Positions 8,521-18,674 of a DNA stretch of 64,000 nucleotides are shown one piece after another. Source of the DNA: Vibrio viridaestus (GTDB lineage Bacteria > Pseudomonadota > Gammaproteobacteria > Enterobacterales > Vibrionaceae). Where the stretch lies: contig NZ_RJVQ01000003.1 of assembly GCF_003856525.1 (NCBI RefSeq), forward strand, positions 186,001 through 250,000. Direction: 5' to 3'. Under the pieces are notes generated by a model that ran no database searches, was not told the DNA's origin, and saw nothing but the letters and a program-made list of their open reading frames with translations. The position numbers and the translations under genes are program-made. The stretch's first letter is position 1. Every line of letters begins with the position of its first letter.

Positions 8521-9732
8521 TTACTCGGCATCGACAAATAATTCAGACGTCCATTGTATCGCTTCTGCGTAATAATTCGAAATTTGGTTTTCTGTTAGGC
8601 TAAACTCCGTTGCTAGAACTTCTAATGAAATCCAATCCGCATGCTCGTAGCAAAGAGCGATTTTAAGCAGTTTACCTAATACAGTCTCATTTCCGAGCAA
8701 GGCGGCCTTCACCTCGTCTTCGATGGGAAGTTCATTCAGAATGAAAGAGAGTGGTATTTCAAGTAGTGTTTCTAAATAGCAGAACATTCCCGTGAGGAAA
8801 GCGCTACCGGAATCAGCCACTTTCGTTTCTGATGCGATTCTTTCACAAAATCGCGCTGTTTGAATTGATAGCCCATAAAGGTATTGTGGCTTATCTTTAC
8901 CCACATTAGTGATTGCTAGCAAAGCGATGAATTTACGAAGTTTTTCTTCTCCGAGATAAGCAATGGCTTGTTTGAAGGAGTTAATCTTAACTTGGATGGC
9001 GGGAGAGTTATTAACTAGAGCTAACAGTTTATAAGACAAGCTTAGGTCACGAGATATAATGGATTCGATGACATCGTAATTGAGAGGAGCTTTAGTCGTT
9101 TGTTTAAATAGATGGAGTACATTCATCACAGCTGCTTCGAGCTTTTTATTCTTTAATAACTCCGGCTTACTAAAAAAATATCCTTGAAATAAGTCAAATC
9201 CAGCAAGAATGGCTTCCTGAAATTCTTCATGTGTTTCGACTCGTTCTGCTAGAAAGCGAATTTTGGTTAGCGATAATTTTCTTATGATAGATTGTGCTTT
9301 CTTAATTGGGAAGGTAGATATGTCAAATTTGATAAAATCAATGTACGGTAAAAAACGTTGCCACTCAGGGGCGGGTATAAAATCATCAAGAGCTAAATGA
9401 TACCCTTTACTACGCATCGATTTGACTGCTGAAAGCAGTTCATCTGTAGGTTGGCAAGTCTCCAGTATTTCAATTACAAGCTTATTGGCTGGAAGAAGCG
9501 TAGGAATTTCCTGAATCAAACTATCATAGGTAAAATTAACAAAGGAAAATGTGTCCCCACATACTCGATTGTGAACGTTGAGGAAATTATCAGTAATAAT
9601 TTTACCTGTCGCTAATGTCGGATCGATATTAGGGAAGCTATTATTAGGACCATCTCGAAACAGCAACTCATAACCAAATAGATTACTATCTTTACTTAAA
9701 ATAGGTTGTCTGGCAATAAATGTGTACTGCAA
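8521..9732 (-). CDS. EAL-HDOD signalling protein, copy 2
   Basis: 403 residues and a clear paralogue of the protein at 6825-8042, alignable along the whole length (YELLFRDGP at the start, LALDDFIPAPEWQ, DLFQGYFFSKPE, then the HDOD stretch YDVIESIISRDLSLSYKLL). The same EAL residues are kept and the same DFGTG loop is lost. It also starts with TTG, behind GGGAGAG. The two genes therefore look like a tandem duplication interrupted by the ychJ-like gene. They have diverged well beyond recent duplication. Role: probable c-di-GMP-linked regulator; the partner is unknown. Confidence 0.85.
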   Translation of the reverse strand: MQYTFIARQPILSKDSNLFGYELLFRDGPNNSFPNIDPTLATGKIITDNFLNVHNRVCGDTFSFVNFTYDSLIQEIPTLLPANKLVIEILETCQPTDELLSAVKSMRSKGYHLALDDFIPAPEWQRFLPYIDFIKFDISTFPIKKAQSIIRKLSLTKIRFLAERVETHEEFQEAILAGFDLFQGYFFSKPELLKNKKLEAAVMNVLHLFKQTTKAPLNYDVIESIISRDLSLSYKLLALVNNSPAIQVKINSFKQAIAYLGEEKLRKFIALLAITNVGKDKPQYLYGLSIQTARFCERIASETKVADSGSAFLTGMFCYLETLLEIPLSFILNELPIEDEVKAALLGNETVLGKLLKIALCYEHADWISLEVLATEFSLTENQISNYYAEAIQWTSELFVDAE

Positions 9733-9808
9733 ACTCGCTCTCCCTCGTTATACATTAGCGAACAGTTTAAACATGAAGATCTCATCAAGCGATACCGCGC
9801 GCTTTGTT

Positions 9809-10537
9809 TTAGATCTCATATTTGATTGTGGTCATATCAAAGTTGTTATCGACCCTTAGAGCGTAAGCGAATTTATTCCAATCACCTAAAACAATCCGAT
9901 GCTTCTCACTTGACGAATCTTTTCCGTCTACATGATGATCTGGGCGATGAGTATGACCGTGTATCAAATAATCAACACCATATTTTTTCATGACATTAGA
10001 AACCGCAGATGGTGTAACGTCCATGATGGTCAATTGCTTTGTTTTCTTATCTTCCCGGACGGACCCCTTTATTTTAGCAACGATTTTCAGTTTTAGTGAA
10101 AAGGGCAATAATTTATATAGCTTTTGTAACCATGGCTTGTGAACTTTTTCTCTGAATGCCAGATATTTTATGTCCTCAGTGCAAAGTGTATCGCCGTGCA
10201 TTAATAACGTTGAAGTACCATAAAGCTTAATCACCGTTTCTTCTGGAAGCGTAATTAATCCAGTGTCTTGGCAGAATTTTTGACCAACTAAAAAGTCTCG
10301 ATTTCCATGTAAGAAATAACAAGGAACTCCTGAGTCGATTAGCTGACAAATCGCTTCTTTTACCTGCTTTGCAAAGTCGCTTTGATCATCATCACCAACC
10401 CAAAAGTCAAAAAGGTCTCCCAGAATGTAGAGCGCATCTGCCTTATAAGCGTAATCTGTAACAAATGAGCAAAACGCTGTTGTTAGGTCGGGTCTATCAG
10501 GTGATAAATGGAGGTCAGAAATAAATAATGTATGCAT
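9809..10537 (-). CDS. lpxH: UDP-2,3-diacylglucosamine diphosphatase
   Basis: 242 residues, the normal LpxH length. This calcineurin-like metallophosphatase carries FISDLHLSPD (residues 4-13), ILGDLFDFWVGDD (about 39-51), LHGNRDFL (about 78-85), a metal-binding MHGDTLC (about 113) and GHTHRPD near the end. It hydrolyses UDP-2,3-diacylglucosamine to lipid X, the fourth step of lipid A synthesis, at the inner face of the inner membrane. It lies downstream of ppiB on the same strand, the E. coli ppiB-lpxH order. Confidence 0.95.
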   Translation of the reverse strand: MHTLFISDLHLSPDRPDLTTAFCSFVTDYAYKADALYILGDLFDFWVGDDDQSDFAKQVKEAICQLIDSGVPCYFLHGNRDFLVGQKFCQDTGLITLPEETVIKLYGTSTLLMHGDTLCTEDIKYLAFREKVHKPWLQKLYKLLPFSLKLKIVAKIKGSVREDKKTKQLTIMDVTPSAVSNVMKKYGVDYLIHGHTHRPDHHVDGKDSSSEKHRIVLGDWNKFAYALRVDNNFDMTTIKYEI

Positions 10538-10557
10538 TGAATTTCAATTTTGGCTGA

Positions 10558-10581
10558 GAGAGAGCACGAGGGTGCTCTCTC
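10558..10581. terminator. Hairpin between ppiB and lpxH
   Basis: Perfect 10-bp arms (gagagagcac / gtgctctctc) around a 4-nt loop in the 61-bp gap between ppiB and lpxH. There is no T-run on the coding strand, so it may reduce read-through or stabilise mRNA ends rather than fully terminate. Confidence 0.45.
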
Positions 10582-10598
10582 GGGAAAAGTCAGGTCAC

Positions 10599-11093
10599 TT
10601 ATTCTTCAATCGTTGTGCCTGTGATTACAACGTCTTCCAGAGGAACGTCTTGATGCATACCGTAAGAGCCTGTGCTTACGCCTTTAATTTGATTAACAAC
10701 ATCCATTCCGTCAACAACTTCAGCAAAAACACAGTAACCCCAACCGTCGAGCGATTCTGCGCGGTGATCCAAGAATGTGTTGTTGTTTACATTGATGAAA
10801 AACTGCGAGCTAGCTGAATGAGGTTCCATAGTTCTGGCCATAGCCAATGTGCCAACTGCGTTGCTTAGACCGTTATTCGCCTCATTCTTAATCGGTGCTC
10901 TTGTTGCCTTTTCTTTGAGACCAGATGTCATGCCGCCGCCCTGAATCATAAAGCCATCGATGACACGGTGGAAAAGCGTATTGTCGTAGAAGCCATCCTT
11001 GCAGTACTGAAGAAAGTTCGCGCTTGTTTCTGGAGCTTTTTCTTCATTCAGCTGAATTTTAATGTCACCGAAGTTCGTGTGAAGGGTGATCAT
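10599..11093 (-). CDS. ppiB: Cytoplasmic peptidyl-prolyl cis-trans isomerase (cyclophilin B)
   Basis: 164 residues covering a single cyclophilin domain: [14 protein letters not shown] (about 41-54, with the catalytic Arg), [17 protein letters not shown] (about 84-100) and [16 protein letters not shown]. It has no signal peptide, which points to the cytoplasmic form rather than PpiA. It catalyses proline isomerisation during protein folding. It is divergent from cysS and followed by lpxH. Confidence 0.93.
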   Translation of the reverse strand: MITLHTNFGDIKIQLNEEKAPETSANFLQYCKDGFYDNTLFHRVIDGFMIQGGGMTSGLKEKATRAPIKNEANNGLSNAVGTLAMARTMEPHSASSQFFINVNNNTFLDHRAESLDGWGYCVFAEVVDGMDVVNQIKGVSTGSYGMHQDVPLEDVVITGTTIEE

Positions 11094-11179
11094 AACTATT
11101 ACCTTTTTATATGTTGTCTTGAAATCACATTTTAGCGTAGTTATTTATACAAGCAAATCAATGTTATTGAAGATTAAGG

Positions 11180-11209
11180 GTGACCGGACCTAATTAGCAT
11201 TGCTATAAT
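11180..11209 (+). promoter_or_regulatory. Probable sigma-70 promoter of cysS
   Basis: A perfect TATAAT at 11204-11209 with GTGACC (4 of 6 matches to TTGACA) 18 bp upstream, 41 bp before the cysS start codon. Confidence 0.5.
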
Positions 11210-11249
11210 CGAGGTCGTTTTGTTTAACTAACTTTAATAGATAGAGATC

Positions 11250-12632
11250 ATGCTGAAGATATATAACTCGCTAACAAGGAAAAAAGAACAATTTAAACCT
11301 ATTACCGAAGGTAAAGTAGGTATGTATGTTTGCGGTGTCACTATCTATGATCTCTGCCACATTGGTCATGGTCGTACTTTCGTATCATTCGACGTCGTAT
11401 CTCGTTATCTTCGTTATAGCGGTTATGATTTAACACTGGTAAGAAATATCACAGATATTGATGACAAGATAATCAAACGTGCTGCCGAGAACGAAGAGTC
11501 ATGTGATAGCTTGACCGAGAGGCTGATCAGTGAAATGCATGCAGACTTTGATGCACTTAATATTCTGCGGCCTGATGTTGAGCCTAGAGCGACTCGATTT
11601 ATCAAGGAAATTATCGAACTGGTAGAAACATTGGTTAGCAAAGGTTTTGCCTACGTAGCTGATAACGGCGACGTCATGTTTGAAGTTAGTAAGTATGACG
11701 ATTACGGGAAACTATCAAAACAAGACCTAGATCAGCTGCAAGCTGGTGCTCGCGTCCAGGTCGAGTTAAGTAAGAAAAGTCCACTTGATTTTGTTTTATG
11801 GAAAATGTCTAAACCAGGAGAACCATCATGGGAGTCTCCTTGGGGGCTAGGTCGTCCAGGATGGCACATTGAATGTTCTGCGATGAACTCTTCTATTCTT
11901 GGTGATCATTTTGATATCCATGGCGGAGGTTCTGATCTTCAGTTTCCTCATCATGAAAATGAAATCGCACAATCTTGCTGCGCGCATGGAACTCAATATG
12001 TGAATACATGGATGCACAGTGGTATGGTGATGGTCGATAAAGAGAAAATGTCCAAATCGCTGGGTAATTTCTTTACGATACGCGATGTATTAGTTCACTA
12101 TGATGCCGAGACCGTGCGTTACTTTTTGATGTCAGGTCATTACCGTAGTTCGCTAAATTATAGTGAAGAGAATTTGAATCAGGCTCGTTCTGCTCTTGAA
12201 CGTCTTTATACCTCATTACGTGGCTTAAATTTAACGGTAGAAGCGCGAGGTGGTGATGAGTTTGTTGCTCGATTCAAAGAGGCAATGGATGATGACTTCA
12301 ATACACCGGAAGCGTATTCTGTGCTATTTGACCTTGCGCGAGAAGTGAACCGAGTAAAAGGTCAGGATACGCTTCAAGCCAGTCATCTTGGTGTTAGACT
12401 TAAAGAACTAGCAGATGTTATTGGTATCTTATACCAAGATCCTGAGGCATTTTTACAGGGTGATGCTGAGGGTTCTGACGATGTTCAAGAGATTGAAGCT
12501 CTAATTAAATTACGTAACGATTCTAGAGCTTCTAAGGATTGGGCAAACGCTGATATGGCTAGAGATAAGCTCAATGAAATGGGCATTATATTAGAAGATG
12601 GTCCAGGCGGGACAACTTGGCGCCGCAAATAA
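11250..12632 (+). CDS. cysS: Cysteinyl-tRNA synthetase
   Basis: 460 residues, matching bacterial CysRS. Class I signatures are HIGH in [10 protein letters not shown] (about residue 37) and KMSKS in [11 protein letters not shown] (about 267). Zinc ligands are visible: the CGVT cysteine near residue 28, the Cys in HIECSAMN and the HHENE motif. It charges tRNA-Cys with cysteine and selects cysteine directly through the bound zinc. It is a single gene with its own promoter and a terminator directly downstream. Confidence 0.97.
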   Translation: MLKIYNSLTRKKEQFKPITEGKVGMYVCGVTIYDLCHIGHGRTFVSFDVVSRYLRYSGYDLTLVRNITDIDDKIIKRAAENEESCDSLTERLISEMHADFDALNILRPDVEPRATRFIKEIIELVETLVSKGFAYVADNGDVMFEVSKYDDYGKLSKQDLDQLQAGARVQVELSKKSPLDFVLWKMSKPGEPSWESPWGLGRPGWHIECSAMNSSILGDHFDIHGGGSDLQFPHHENEIAQSCCAHGTQYVNTWMHSGMVMVDKEKMSKSLGNFFTIRDVLVHYDAETVRYFLMSGHYRSSLNYSEENLNQARSALERLYTSLRGLNLTVEARGGDEFVARFKEAMDDDFNTPEAYSVLFDLAREVNRVKGQDTLQASHLGVRLKELADVIGILYQDPEAFLQGDAEGSDDVQEIEALIKLRNDSRASKDWANADMARDKLNEMGIILEDGPGGTTWRRK

Positions 12633-12657
12633 TCTCTAGTTATCATGTTGAATATTA

Positions 12658-12678
12658 AAGGGGGGCATTGCCCCCTTT
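12658..12678 (+). terminator. Terminator-like hairpin after cysS
   Basis: A stem of about 9 bp (aagggggc / gccccctt, including one G-T pair) with a 3-nt loop, 25 bp after the cysS stop. The following T-run is short. Confidence 0.6.
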
Positions 12679-12715
12679 GTCATAATAAAAATAAGTCAAT
12701 ATAAAGAGAAATCGA

Positions 12716-13237
12716 ATGTCCATCATACTTGGTATTGATCCTGGTTCGCGAATAACGGGTTACGGTGTCATTCATCAGAAAGGACGCCAACTGGTGTATC
12801 TGGGTAGTGGATGTATCCGCACTGGAGACGGGGCCTTACCAGCTCGTTTAAAACAAATATATGCGGGTGTGAGCGAGATTATTCTACAATTTAAGCCTGA
12901 TGTATTTGCGATAGAACAGGTCTTCATGGCAAAAAATGCTGACTCTGCCCTAAAATTGGGGCAAGCAAGAGGCAGCGCTATTGTTGCCGCAGTGAATGCG
13001 GATTTACCTGTATATGAATATGCAGCAAGGTTAATCAAGCAGGCTGTTGTCGGTACAGGGGCGGCGGATAAAACTCAGGTCCAGCATATGGTGAAGCAAA
13101 TGTTATCTCTTCCTGCAAAGCCTCAAGCTGACGCTGCTGATGCCCTAGGTGTCGCTATATGTCATGCGAATACAAATAAAACGTTGTTAGCATTAGCGGG
13201 TAAAGCGACAAGCGCTAAGAGGGGGCGTTATCGTTAA
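12716..13237 (+). CDS. ruvC: Crossover junction endodeoxyribonuclease RuvC
   Basis: 173 residues with the RNase H-like fold. The catalytic acidic residues are in [12 protein letters not shown] (Asp7), AIEQVF (Glu near 66) and [11 protein letters not shown] (Asp pair near 139-142). A dimeric Holliday-junction resolvase, it cuts junctions moved by RuvAB. It precedes ruvA and ruvB, the classic gene set; the 68-bp gap to ruvA is AT-rich. No yebC lies upstream, unlike many gammaproteobacteria. Confidence 0.96.
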   Translation: MSIILGIDPGSRITGYGVIHQKGRQLVYLGSGCIRTGDGALPARLKQIYAGVSEIILQFKPDVFAIEQVFMAKNADSALKLGQARGSAIVAAVNADLPVYEYAARLIKQAVVGTGAADKTQVQHMVKQMLSLPAKPQADAADALGVAICHANTNKTLLALAGKATSAKRGRYR

Positions 13238-13305
13238 ATACTGGCTATCTATCCAGTTATTTATTATCATCTGTCTCATAACTTAATAAGTAAGGATAGT
13301 TAATC

Positions 13306-13929
13306 GTGATAGGCCGTTTGCGTGGAACGTTGTTAGAAAAGCAACCACCAGAGCTATTAGTTGAAGTGAGTGGTGTAGGCTATGAAATTCAAATGCCAAT
13401 GAGCTGTTTTTATGAGCTTCCCGAAGTTAATCAAGAGATTACGATTTACACTCATTTTGTCGTGAGAGAAGATGCTCAGCTACTTTATGGCTTTAATACT
13501 GTTCAAGAAAGAGCTTTGTTTCGCGAAGTGATTAAAGCAAATGGCGTCGGCCCAAAACTTGGTTTAGCTATCTTATCTGGGATGACTGCAAGTCAGTTTG
13601 TGGACTGTGTCGAAAGAGAAGATATATCGACACTGGTTAAACTTCCTGGTGTGGGAAAGAAAACAGCAGAACGATTGGTTATAGAAATGAGAGATCGTTT
13701 AAAAGGTTGGAATTCATTTGATCTGTTCCAGACGCCTTCCACGGTTTCACCACAATCAAAAGGAGTGGCTAAAGTCGCCCCAGAAACGGCTCCAGATGAA
13801 GAAGCCGTGAGTGCCCTTATTGCACTTGGTTATAAGCCGCAGGTTGCCTCGAAAGTCGTTTCTCAAGTTGCAACTTCCGATATGACGAGTGAGTCCATCA
13901 TCAAAGAAGCCTTGAGATCCATGTTATGA
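13306..13929 (+). CDS. ruvA: Holliday junction DNA helicase subunit RuvA
   Basis: 207 residues with three RuvA domains: an N-terminal OB fold ([12 protein letters not shown] start), central helix-hairpin-helix motifs ([18 protein letters not shown] and [20 protein letters not shown]) and a C-terminal UBA-like domain that contacts RuvB ([12 protein letters not shown]). The RuvA tetramer holds the four-way junction open for RuvB motors. It uses a GTG start and overlaps ruvB by 4 bp, so translation is coupled. Confidence 0.96.
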   Translation: MIGRLRGTLLEKQPPELLVEVSGVGYEIQMPMSCFYELPEVNQEITIYTHFVVREDAQLLYGFNTVQERALFREVIKANGVGPKLGLAILSGMTASQFVDCVEREDISTLVKLPGVGKKTAERLVIEMRDRLKGWNSFDLFQTPSTVSPQSKGVAKVAPETAPDEEAVSALIALGYKPQVASKVVSQVATSDMTSESIIKEALRSML

Positions 13930-14930
13930 TTGAAGCAGATCGTCTAGTCTCTGCAGAATCGGAGACTTTTAAAGATGAGGAAGTATTTGATCGCGCGATC
14001 AGGCCAAAGTCTCTAGCCGACTATCAGGGGCAAGATCACGTTCGTGAGCAGATGGAGATTTTTATTAAGGCGGCCCAAATGCGTAGCGAAGCGTTGGACC
14101 ACCTACTGATATTTGGTCCTCCTGGTTTAGGCAAAACAACGCTGGCAAATATTGTCGCCAATGAGATGAACGTTAACATAAGAACGACTTCTGGCCCAGT
14201 CTTGGAAAAAGCCGGCGATCTGGCCGCATTACTGACTAACTTGGAAGAGAATGATGTTCTTTTTATCGATGAAATACATCGTCTTAGTCCTGTAGTTGAA
14301 GAAGTGCTTTATCCGGCGATGGAAGATTATCAGCTGGATATCATGATTGGTGAAGGTCCTGCAGCTCGTTCTATCAAGATAGACTTGCCGCCTTTTACAC
14401 TTATCGGAGCAACGACTCGGGCTGGTTCATTAACATCCCCTCTAAGAGATCGATTTGGTATTGTCCAGCGACTGGAGTACTACAACGTTGGTGATCTGCA
14501 AAGTATTGTGAAACGTAGTTCAGATTGTCTTGGCTTGTCAATGGATGCCAATGGGGCGTTAGAGATTGCACGTCGCGCGCGCGGTACGCCACGTATTGCC
14601 AATCGTCTATTGCGTAGGGTAAGGGACTATGCAGAAGTGAAGGGCAATGGACATATCTCGTCAGAAGTGGCTGATTTAGCCCTGAATATGTTGGATGTGG
14701 ACGTACTTGGTTTTGACTATATGGATCGTAAATTACTGCTCGCAATTATTGAGAAGTTTTCGGGCGGACCGGTGGGACTTGATAACCTTGCTGCGGCAAT
14801 TGGCGAAGAGAAAGATACCATAGAAGATGTATTAGAACCTTATCTTATTCAACAAGGTTACTTACAAAGAACACCTCGAGGAAGAATCGCGACTGAACGA
14901 GCTTATTTGCATTTCAACTTCGAGAAGTAA
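13926..14930 (+). CDS. ruvB: Holliday junction branch migration ATPase RuvB
   Basis: 334 residues of an AAA+ motor. Walker A is GPPGLGKTT (about 62-70), Walker B is [10 protein letters not shown] (about 112-121), and sensor 1 is in [20 protein letters not shown] (about 160). The C-terminal winged helix carries [12 protein letters not shown], which grips DNA. Hexamers drive branch migration on RuvA-bound junctions. It overlaps the ruvA stop codon and ends about 440 bp before cydA. Confidence 0.97.
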   Translation: MIEADRLVSAESETFKDEEVFDRAIRPKSLADYQGQDHVREQMEIFIKAAQMRSEALDHLLIFGPPGLGKTTLANIVANEMNVNIRTTSGPVLEKAGDLAALLTNLEENDVLFIDEIHRLSPVVEEVLYPAMEDYQLDIMIGEGPAARSIKIDLPPFTLIGATTRAGSLTSPLRDRFGIVQRLEYYNVGDLQSIVKRSSDCLGLSMDANGALEIARRARGTPRIANRLLRRVRDYAEVKGNGHISSEVADLALNMLDVDVLGFDYMDRKLLLAIIEKFSGGPVGLDNLAAAIGEEKDTIEDVLEPYLIQQGYLQRTPRGRIATERAYLHFNFEK

Positions 14931-14969
14931 GATTCTGAAATTGAATCGTTCAACAAATGGCTAATAATT

Positions 14970-14985
14970 TGTGATCATTATCACA
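14970..14985. promoter_or_regulatory. CRP-like site upstream of cydA
   Basis: TGTGA-N6-TCACA, a perfect match to the CRP core palindrome, about 390 bp before the cydA start codon and 40 bp after ruvB. Confidence 0.6.
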
Positions 14986-15109
14986 AAAATTGAATCCAAA
15001 ATAAGTTGTGATTTATATCAATAATAGTGTGTTTGTTAACCAAATGTGGAAAAAATCGGCTTCGTTATTTCAAATTTTACTAAAAACCAACATTATTCCG
15101 TACATTAGC

Positions 15110-15123
15110 TTGATCTAAATCAT
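15110..15123. promoter_or_regulatory. Second FNR-like site upstream of cydA
   Basis: TTGATctaaATCAT, one mismatch from the FNR/Anr palindrome, 50 bp upstream of the perfect box. Confidence 0.5.
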
Positions 15124-15159
15124 TTTGATGTTTTGTTGTTTCAGATCCGAGTGATTGAC

Positions 15160-15173
15160 TTGATGCAGATCAA
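15160..15173. promoter_or_regulatory. FNR/Anr box upstream of cydA
   Basis: TTGATgcagATCAA, a perfect FNR palindrome, about 200 bp before the cydA start codon. It implies induction at low oxygen. Confidence 0.65.
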
Positions 15174-15372
15174 AGCGTGGGGTCCCGATAAATCCTTTGA
15201 AACATAAGAGGTTTGCAAGTAATATTTTTGCCAATTTAGTACGAGTGTCTTTAGATAAAAATTTTCGTTTTACTCGGACTCTACACCCAGTTTCAATTTT
15301 CATTTTGTATAAATTAGCAACCCAAAGTTGCTCTTAATAGTAAGTGTCTTCAGCCGACACAAAGGAGTACAC

Positions 15373-16959
15373 ATGATCGATATAGTGGATCTATCGCGAT
15401 TGCAGTTTGCAATGACTGCGATGTATCACTTCTTATTCGTCCCGCTAACACTCGGGATGACTTTCTTACTCGCTATCATGGAATCACTTTACGTGATGAC
15501 AGACAAGCAAATCTATAAGGATATGACGAAGTTTTGGGGTAAGCTCTTCGGTATTAACTTCGCTCTTGGTGTAGCAACAGGTCTTACAATGGAGTTTCAG
15601 TTTGGTACCAACTGGGCGTATTACTCTCATTATGTAGGTGATATCTTTGGTGCTCCACTTGCCATAGAGGCATTAGTCGCATTCTTCCTAGAATCCACTT
15701 TTGTAGGTTTATTCTTCTTTGGTTGGGATCGATTATCTAAGCGTCAACACCTTATGACAACATGGCTTGTTGCGATTGGTTCAAACTTCTCCGCACTTTG
15801 GATATTGATTGCGAACGGCTGGATGCAAAACCCAGTTGGTTCAGATTTCAACTTCGAAAGTATGCGTATGGAGATGGTGAGCTTTGCTGATGTTGTATTT
15901 AACCCAGTTGCGCAAGTTAAATTTGTGCACACGGTTGCATCTGGTTACACAACTGGCGCGATTTTCATTCTTGGTGTAAGTGCATATTACCTTCTTAAAG
16001 GTCGTGATATCGCTTTTGCTCGTCGTTCGTTCGCTGTTGCAGCATCTTTTGGTATGGCTGCAGTATTGTCAGTTATCGTACTAGGTGACGAATCAGGCTA
16101 TGAATTGGGTGAAGTTCAAAAAGTGAAGCTCGCTGCAATCGAAGGTGAATGGGAAACTCAACCAGCTCCAGCCGCGTGGACCTTAATCGGCCTGCCTAGC
16201 CAAGAAGAACAGGAAACGAAATACGCTATTCAAATTCCTTGGGCGTTAGGTATCATTGCTACACGGTCACTTGATGAGCAAGTTACTGGTCTACGAGATC
16301 TAAGATCAGAGCATGAAGCCCGTATTCGTAATGGTATGGACGCTTATGGATTGCTACAGAAATTACGTTCTGGTGATCAATCTGAACAGACTAAAGAAGC
16401 ATTTAACGAAGTGAAAGGCGATCTTGGTTATGGTCTTCTTTTGAAACGTTATACTAACAACGTTGTTGATGCTTCTGAAGAGCAAATTCAGGCAGCAGCA
16501 GACGATTCAATTCCAACGGTATGGCCGCTATTCTGGTCTTTCCGTATCATGGTTGCATGTGGTGTTGCAATGTTACTTGTGTTCGCAGCATCATTTATTC
16601 AAGTATGCCGTCAGAAAATTACCTCTAATAAATGGGTATTAAAAGCAGCTCTTTTCAGTATTCCATTACCATGGATTGCTGTTGAAGCGGGATGGTTTGT
16701 TGCCGAGTTCGGTCGTCAGCCATGGGCTGTTGGTGAAATTTTACCAACGAGTGTTGCAAACTCAGCGCTAACTACTGGTGAGTTATGGACATCTCTATTT
16801 GCAATCTTGGCGTTATACACTGCATTCCTTATCGCTGAAGTTTACTTAATGGTGAAATTTGCACGTAAAGGTCCTAGTAGCCTTAAAACAGGTCGCTATC
16901 ACTTTGAGCAGGGCGGTAACTCCGCAACTGATCAAGTTAACCGTCAAGTAGAAGCTTAA
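15373..16959 (+). CDS. cydA: Cytochrome bd ubiquinol oxidase subunit I
   Basis: 528 residues, multi-spanning, with the conserved start [23 protein letters not shown], where the His of MYHFLF is a heme ligand. [16 protein letters not shown] is near the C-terminus. The long stretch between about residues 250 and 390 is the Q-loop of the E. coli (long) type. The subunit binds hemes b558, b595 and d and oxidises ubiquinol while reducing oxygen to water, with very high oxygen affinity. The ATG at 15373 follows AAAGGAG; an upstream in-frame start at 15328 adds residues the family lacks. Confidence 0.96.
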   Translation: MIDIVDLSRLQFAMTAMYHFLFVPLTLGMTFLLAIMESLYVMTDKQIYKDMTKFWGKLFGINFALGVATGLTMEFQFGTNWAYYSHYVGDIFGAPLAIEALVAFFLESTFVGLFFFGWDRLSKRQHLMTTWLVAIGSNFSALWILIANGWMQNPVGSDFNFESMRMEMVSFADVVFNPVAQVKFVHTVASGYTTGAIFILGVSAYYLLKGRDIAFARRSFAVAASFGMAAVLSVIVLGDESGYELGEVQKVKLAAIEGEWETQPAPAAWTLIGLPSQEEQETKYAIQIPWALGIIATRSLDEQVTGLRDLRSEHEARIRNGMDAYGLLQKLRSGDQSEQTKEAFNEVKGDLGYGLLLKRYTNNVVDASEEQIQAAADDSIPTVWPLFWSFRIMVACGVAMLLVFAASFIQVCRQKITSNKWVLKAALFSIPLPWIAVEAGWFVAEFGRQPWAVGEILPTSVANSALTTGELWTSLFAILALYTAFLIAEVYLMVKFARKGPSSLKTGRYHFEQGGNSATDQVNRQVEA

Positions 16960-16977
16960 GGCAAGGAGAATAAGATA

Positions 16978-18114
16978 ATGTTTGATTACGAAGTCTTACG
17001 ATTTATATGGTGGGTACTGATCGGTGTGCTATTCATTGGCTTTGCCGTAGCTGATGGCTTTGATATCGGTGTATGTGCTCTAGTTCCTGTTGTAGGAAAA
17101 TCTGATACTGAAAGACGTGTCATGATTAACTCAATTGCCCCTCACTGGGATGGTAACCAAGTATGGCTAATCACCGCAGGTGGTGCATTATTTGCCGCGT
17201 GGCCTCAGGTATATGCGACAGCATTTTCTGGCTTCTACTTTGCAATGATCATTACGTTAGCGGCGTTATGGCTGCGTCCGCTAGGTCTTGATTATCGTTC
17301 AAAAATTGAAGATCCAAAATGGCGTCGTACTTGGGATATTTGTATTGCGATTAGTGGGTTCGTTCCACCGATTATTTTTGGTGTGGCATTTGGCAACCTA
17401 TTGCAAGGTGTTCCATTTGAGTTAGATGAGTTACTCATTTCTTACTACCGTGGTTCTTTCTTCGGTTTATTGAATCCATTTGCTCTTTTGTGTGGTCTAG
17501 TGAGCCTATTCATGTTCCTTCTACAAGGTTCTAGTTGGTTACAGATGAAAACGGCTGGAGCGGTTCACGACCGAGCAAAAGGTGTTTCTCAACTAAGCGC
17601 AATTCTTGTTGCTGTGCTCTTCGTTATCGCAGGGTTTTGGGTACAAAATATCGATGGTTATGTGATTAAAAGTGTTGTTGATACAGCTGCAGCATCGAAT
17701 CCGCTAACGAAAGAAGTTGTGCGTGAATCTGGAGCGTGGATGGCGAACTTTGATAAGTATCCATTATTGTGGGCTGCACCGATACTTGGTGTCGTGATGC
17801 CGTTAGTCGCTATATTGGCATCTCGCCTTGAGAAGGGCTGGCTAGCGTTTATTGCGTCTAGCCTGACTAACGCTGGTGTTATTTTAACAGCTGGTTTCGC
17901 AATGTTCCCATTTGTAATGCCTTCAAGTTTGTCACCAAACAGCAGTTTGACAATGTGGGATGCCACTTCAAGTGAACTCACATTGAAACTAATGACTGGT
18001 GTTGCTGCTGTTATGGTTCCTGTTATTCTTGCTTACACGTTCTTCACTTACTACAAAATGTTTGGACGTTTGAATAACAAATATATTGAAGACAATAAAC
18101 ACTCACTTTACTAA
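16978..18114 (+). CDS. cydB: Cytochrome bd ubiquinol oxidase subunit II
   Basis: 378 residues with about eight or nine membrane helices. It starts MFDYEVLRFIWWVLIGVLF and carries the conserved ADGFDIGV (about residue 29) and HWDGNQVWLITAGGALFAAWP (about 57-77) motifs. It forms the heterodimer with CydA in the inner membrane. It lies 18 bp after cydA, and cydX and ybgE follow, giving the complete E. coli-type cydABX-ybgE operon. Confidence 0.96.
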   Translation: MFDYEVLRFIWWVLIGVLFIGFAVADGFDIGVCALVPVVGKSDTERRVMINSIAPHWDGNQVWLITAGGALFAAWPQVYATAFSGFYFAMIITLAALWLRPLGLDYRSKIEDPKWRRTWDICIAISGFVPPIIFGVAFGNLLQGVPFELDELLISYYRGSFFGLLNPFALLCGLVSLFMFLLQGSSWLQMKTAGAVHDRAKGVSQLSAILVAVLFVIAGFWVQNIDGYVIKSVVDTAAASNPLTKEVVRESGAWMANFDKYPLLWAAPILGVVMPLVAILASRLEKGWLAFIASSLTNAGVILTAGFAMFPFVMPSSLSPNSSLTMWDATSSELTLKLMTGVAAVMVPVILAYTFFTYYKMFGRLNNKYIEDNKHSLY

Positions 18115-18132
18115 GCTAGGGGAAACATCAAT

Positions 18133-18240
18133 ATGTGGTATTTTGCATGGATTTTAGGTGTCTTACTTGCTTGTGCTTTTGGCATCATCAACGCATTGTG
18201 GTTAGAACACAGTGAGATGATGGATAAAGACGGTGAGTGA
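18133..18240 (+). CDS. cydX: Cytochrome bd accessory subunit CydX
   Basis: A 35-residue ORF: MWYFAWILGVLLACAFGIIN followed by ALWLEHSE and a short acidic tail. The MWYFxWILG start, single membrane helix and EH(S/D) end are the CydX/CbdX hallmark. CydX stabilises the heme b595/d site of the oxidase. It lies 18 bp after cydB and overlaps the GTG start of ybgE by 8 bp. Confidence 0.92.
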   Translation: MWYFAWILGVLLACAFGIINALWLEHSEMMDKDGE

Positions 18241-18529
18241 GGGAAGTATACTAGACAAAATTTATCAACCGATTGATAGATGGTATTTCAGACTACTATT
18301 AATTGGAATGGGGATGTATCACGTTGGGCTGCTCATGTGGGAGCCTAACGTGTATGCAGACACCATCGGCGGTTTTAATCTTGCTAAAGTTTGGTTTCTG
18401 ATTTGGGGAATGTGTTCGAGTATGATTTTCGGTGTTGGTTTTAAACCTAGAATGACGCTGTTTAAAATTATATTCAGTCCTTACATCTCTTTTATAATTT
18501 TGCTGTACTTCACCATAATACGGTTTTAA
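18233..18529 (+). CDS. ybgE: YbgE, cyd operon membrane protein
   Basis: 98 residues with three predicted membrane helices (LLLIGMGMYHVGLLMW, VWFLIWGMCSSMIFGVGF and a C-terminal hydrophobic run). It matches the YbgE family, which travels with cydABX; its function is not settled. The GTG start overlaps the end of cydX, so translation is probably coupled. A strong terminator follows. Confidence 0.85.
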   Translation: MSEGSILDKIYQPIDRWYFRLLLIGMGMYHVGLLMWEPNVYADTIGGFNLAKVWFLIWGMCSSMIFGVGFKPRMTLFKIIFSPYISFIILLYFTIIRF

Positions 18530-18545
18530 AATAGTTTCGAAGTAA

Positions 18546-18574
18546 AAGCGCTGCACTTATGCAGCGCTTTTTTT
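18546..18574 (+). terminator. Rho-independent terminator of the cyd operon
   Basis: 10-bp perfect stem aagcgctgca / tgcagcgctt, 4-nt loop, then seven T, 16 bp after ybgE. Confidence 0.9.
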
Positions 18575-18674
18575 GTGCAATTTTCGTAATTGAAGTTAAA
18601 CAGGCTGTAAAAGTGCTTCACGAATAGGTTATAGTAATCGACGATATTAAGTTGTTTAAATTTAAAGAAGAAAT

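Larger units (their letters stand above)
14931..15372. promoter_or_regulatory. cyd operon regulatory region
   Basis: About 440 bp between ruvB and cydA with no credible gene. It holds a CRP-type palindrome and two FNR-type palindromes (listed separately) plus several ATCAA/TTGAT half sites. The density of sites fits oxygen- and carbon-responsive control of a high-affinity terminal oxidase. A minus-strand ORF at 15115-15303 overlaps the sites and is not believed. Confidence 0.6.

Noticed and set aside
15115-15303. 62-codon minus-strand ORF before cydA
   Set aside because: It overlaps the FNR-type boxes, has no ribosome site and no recognisable similarity.
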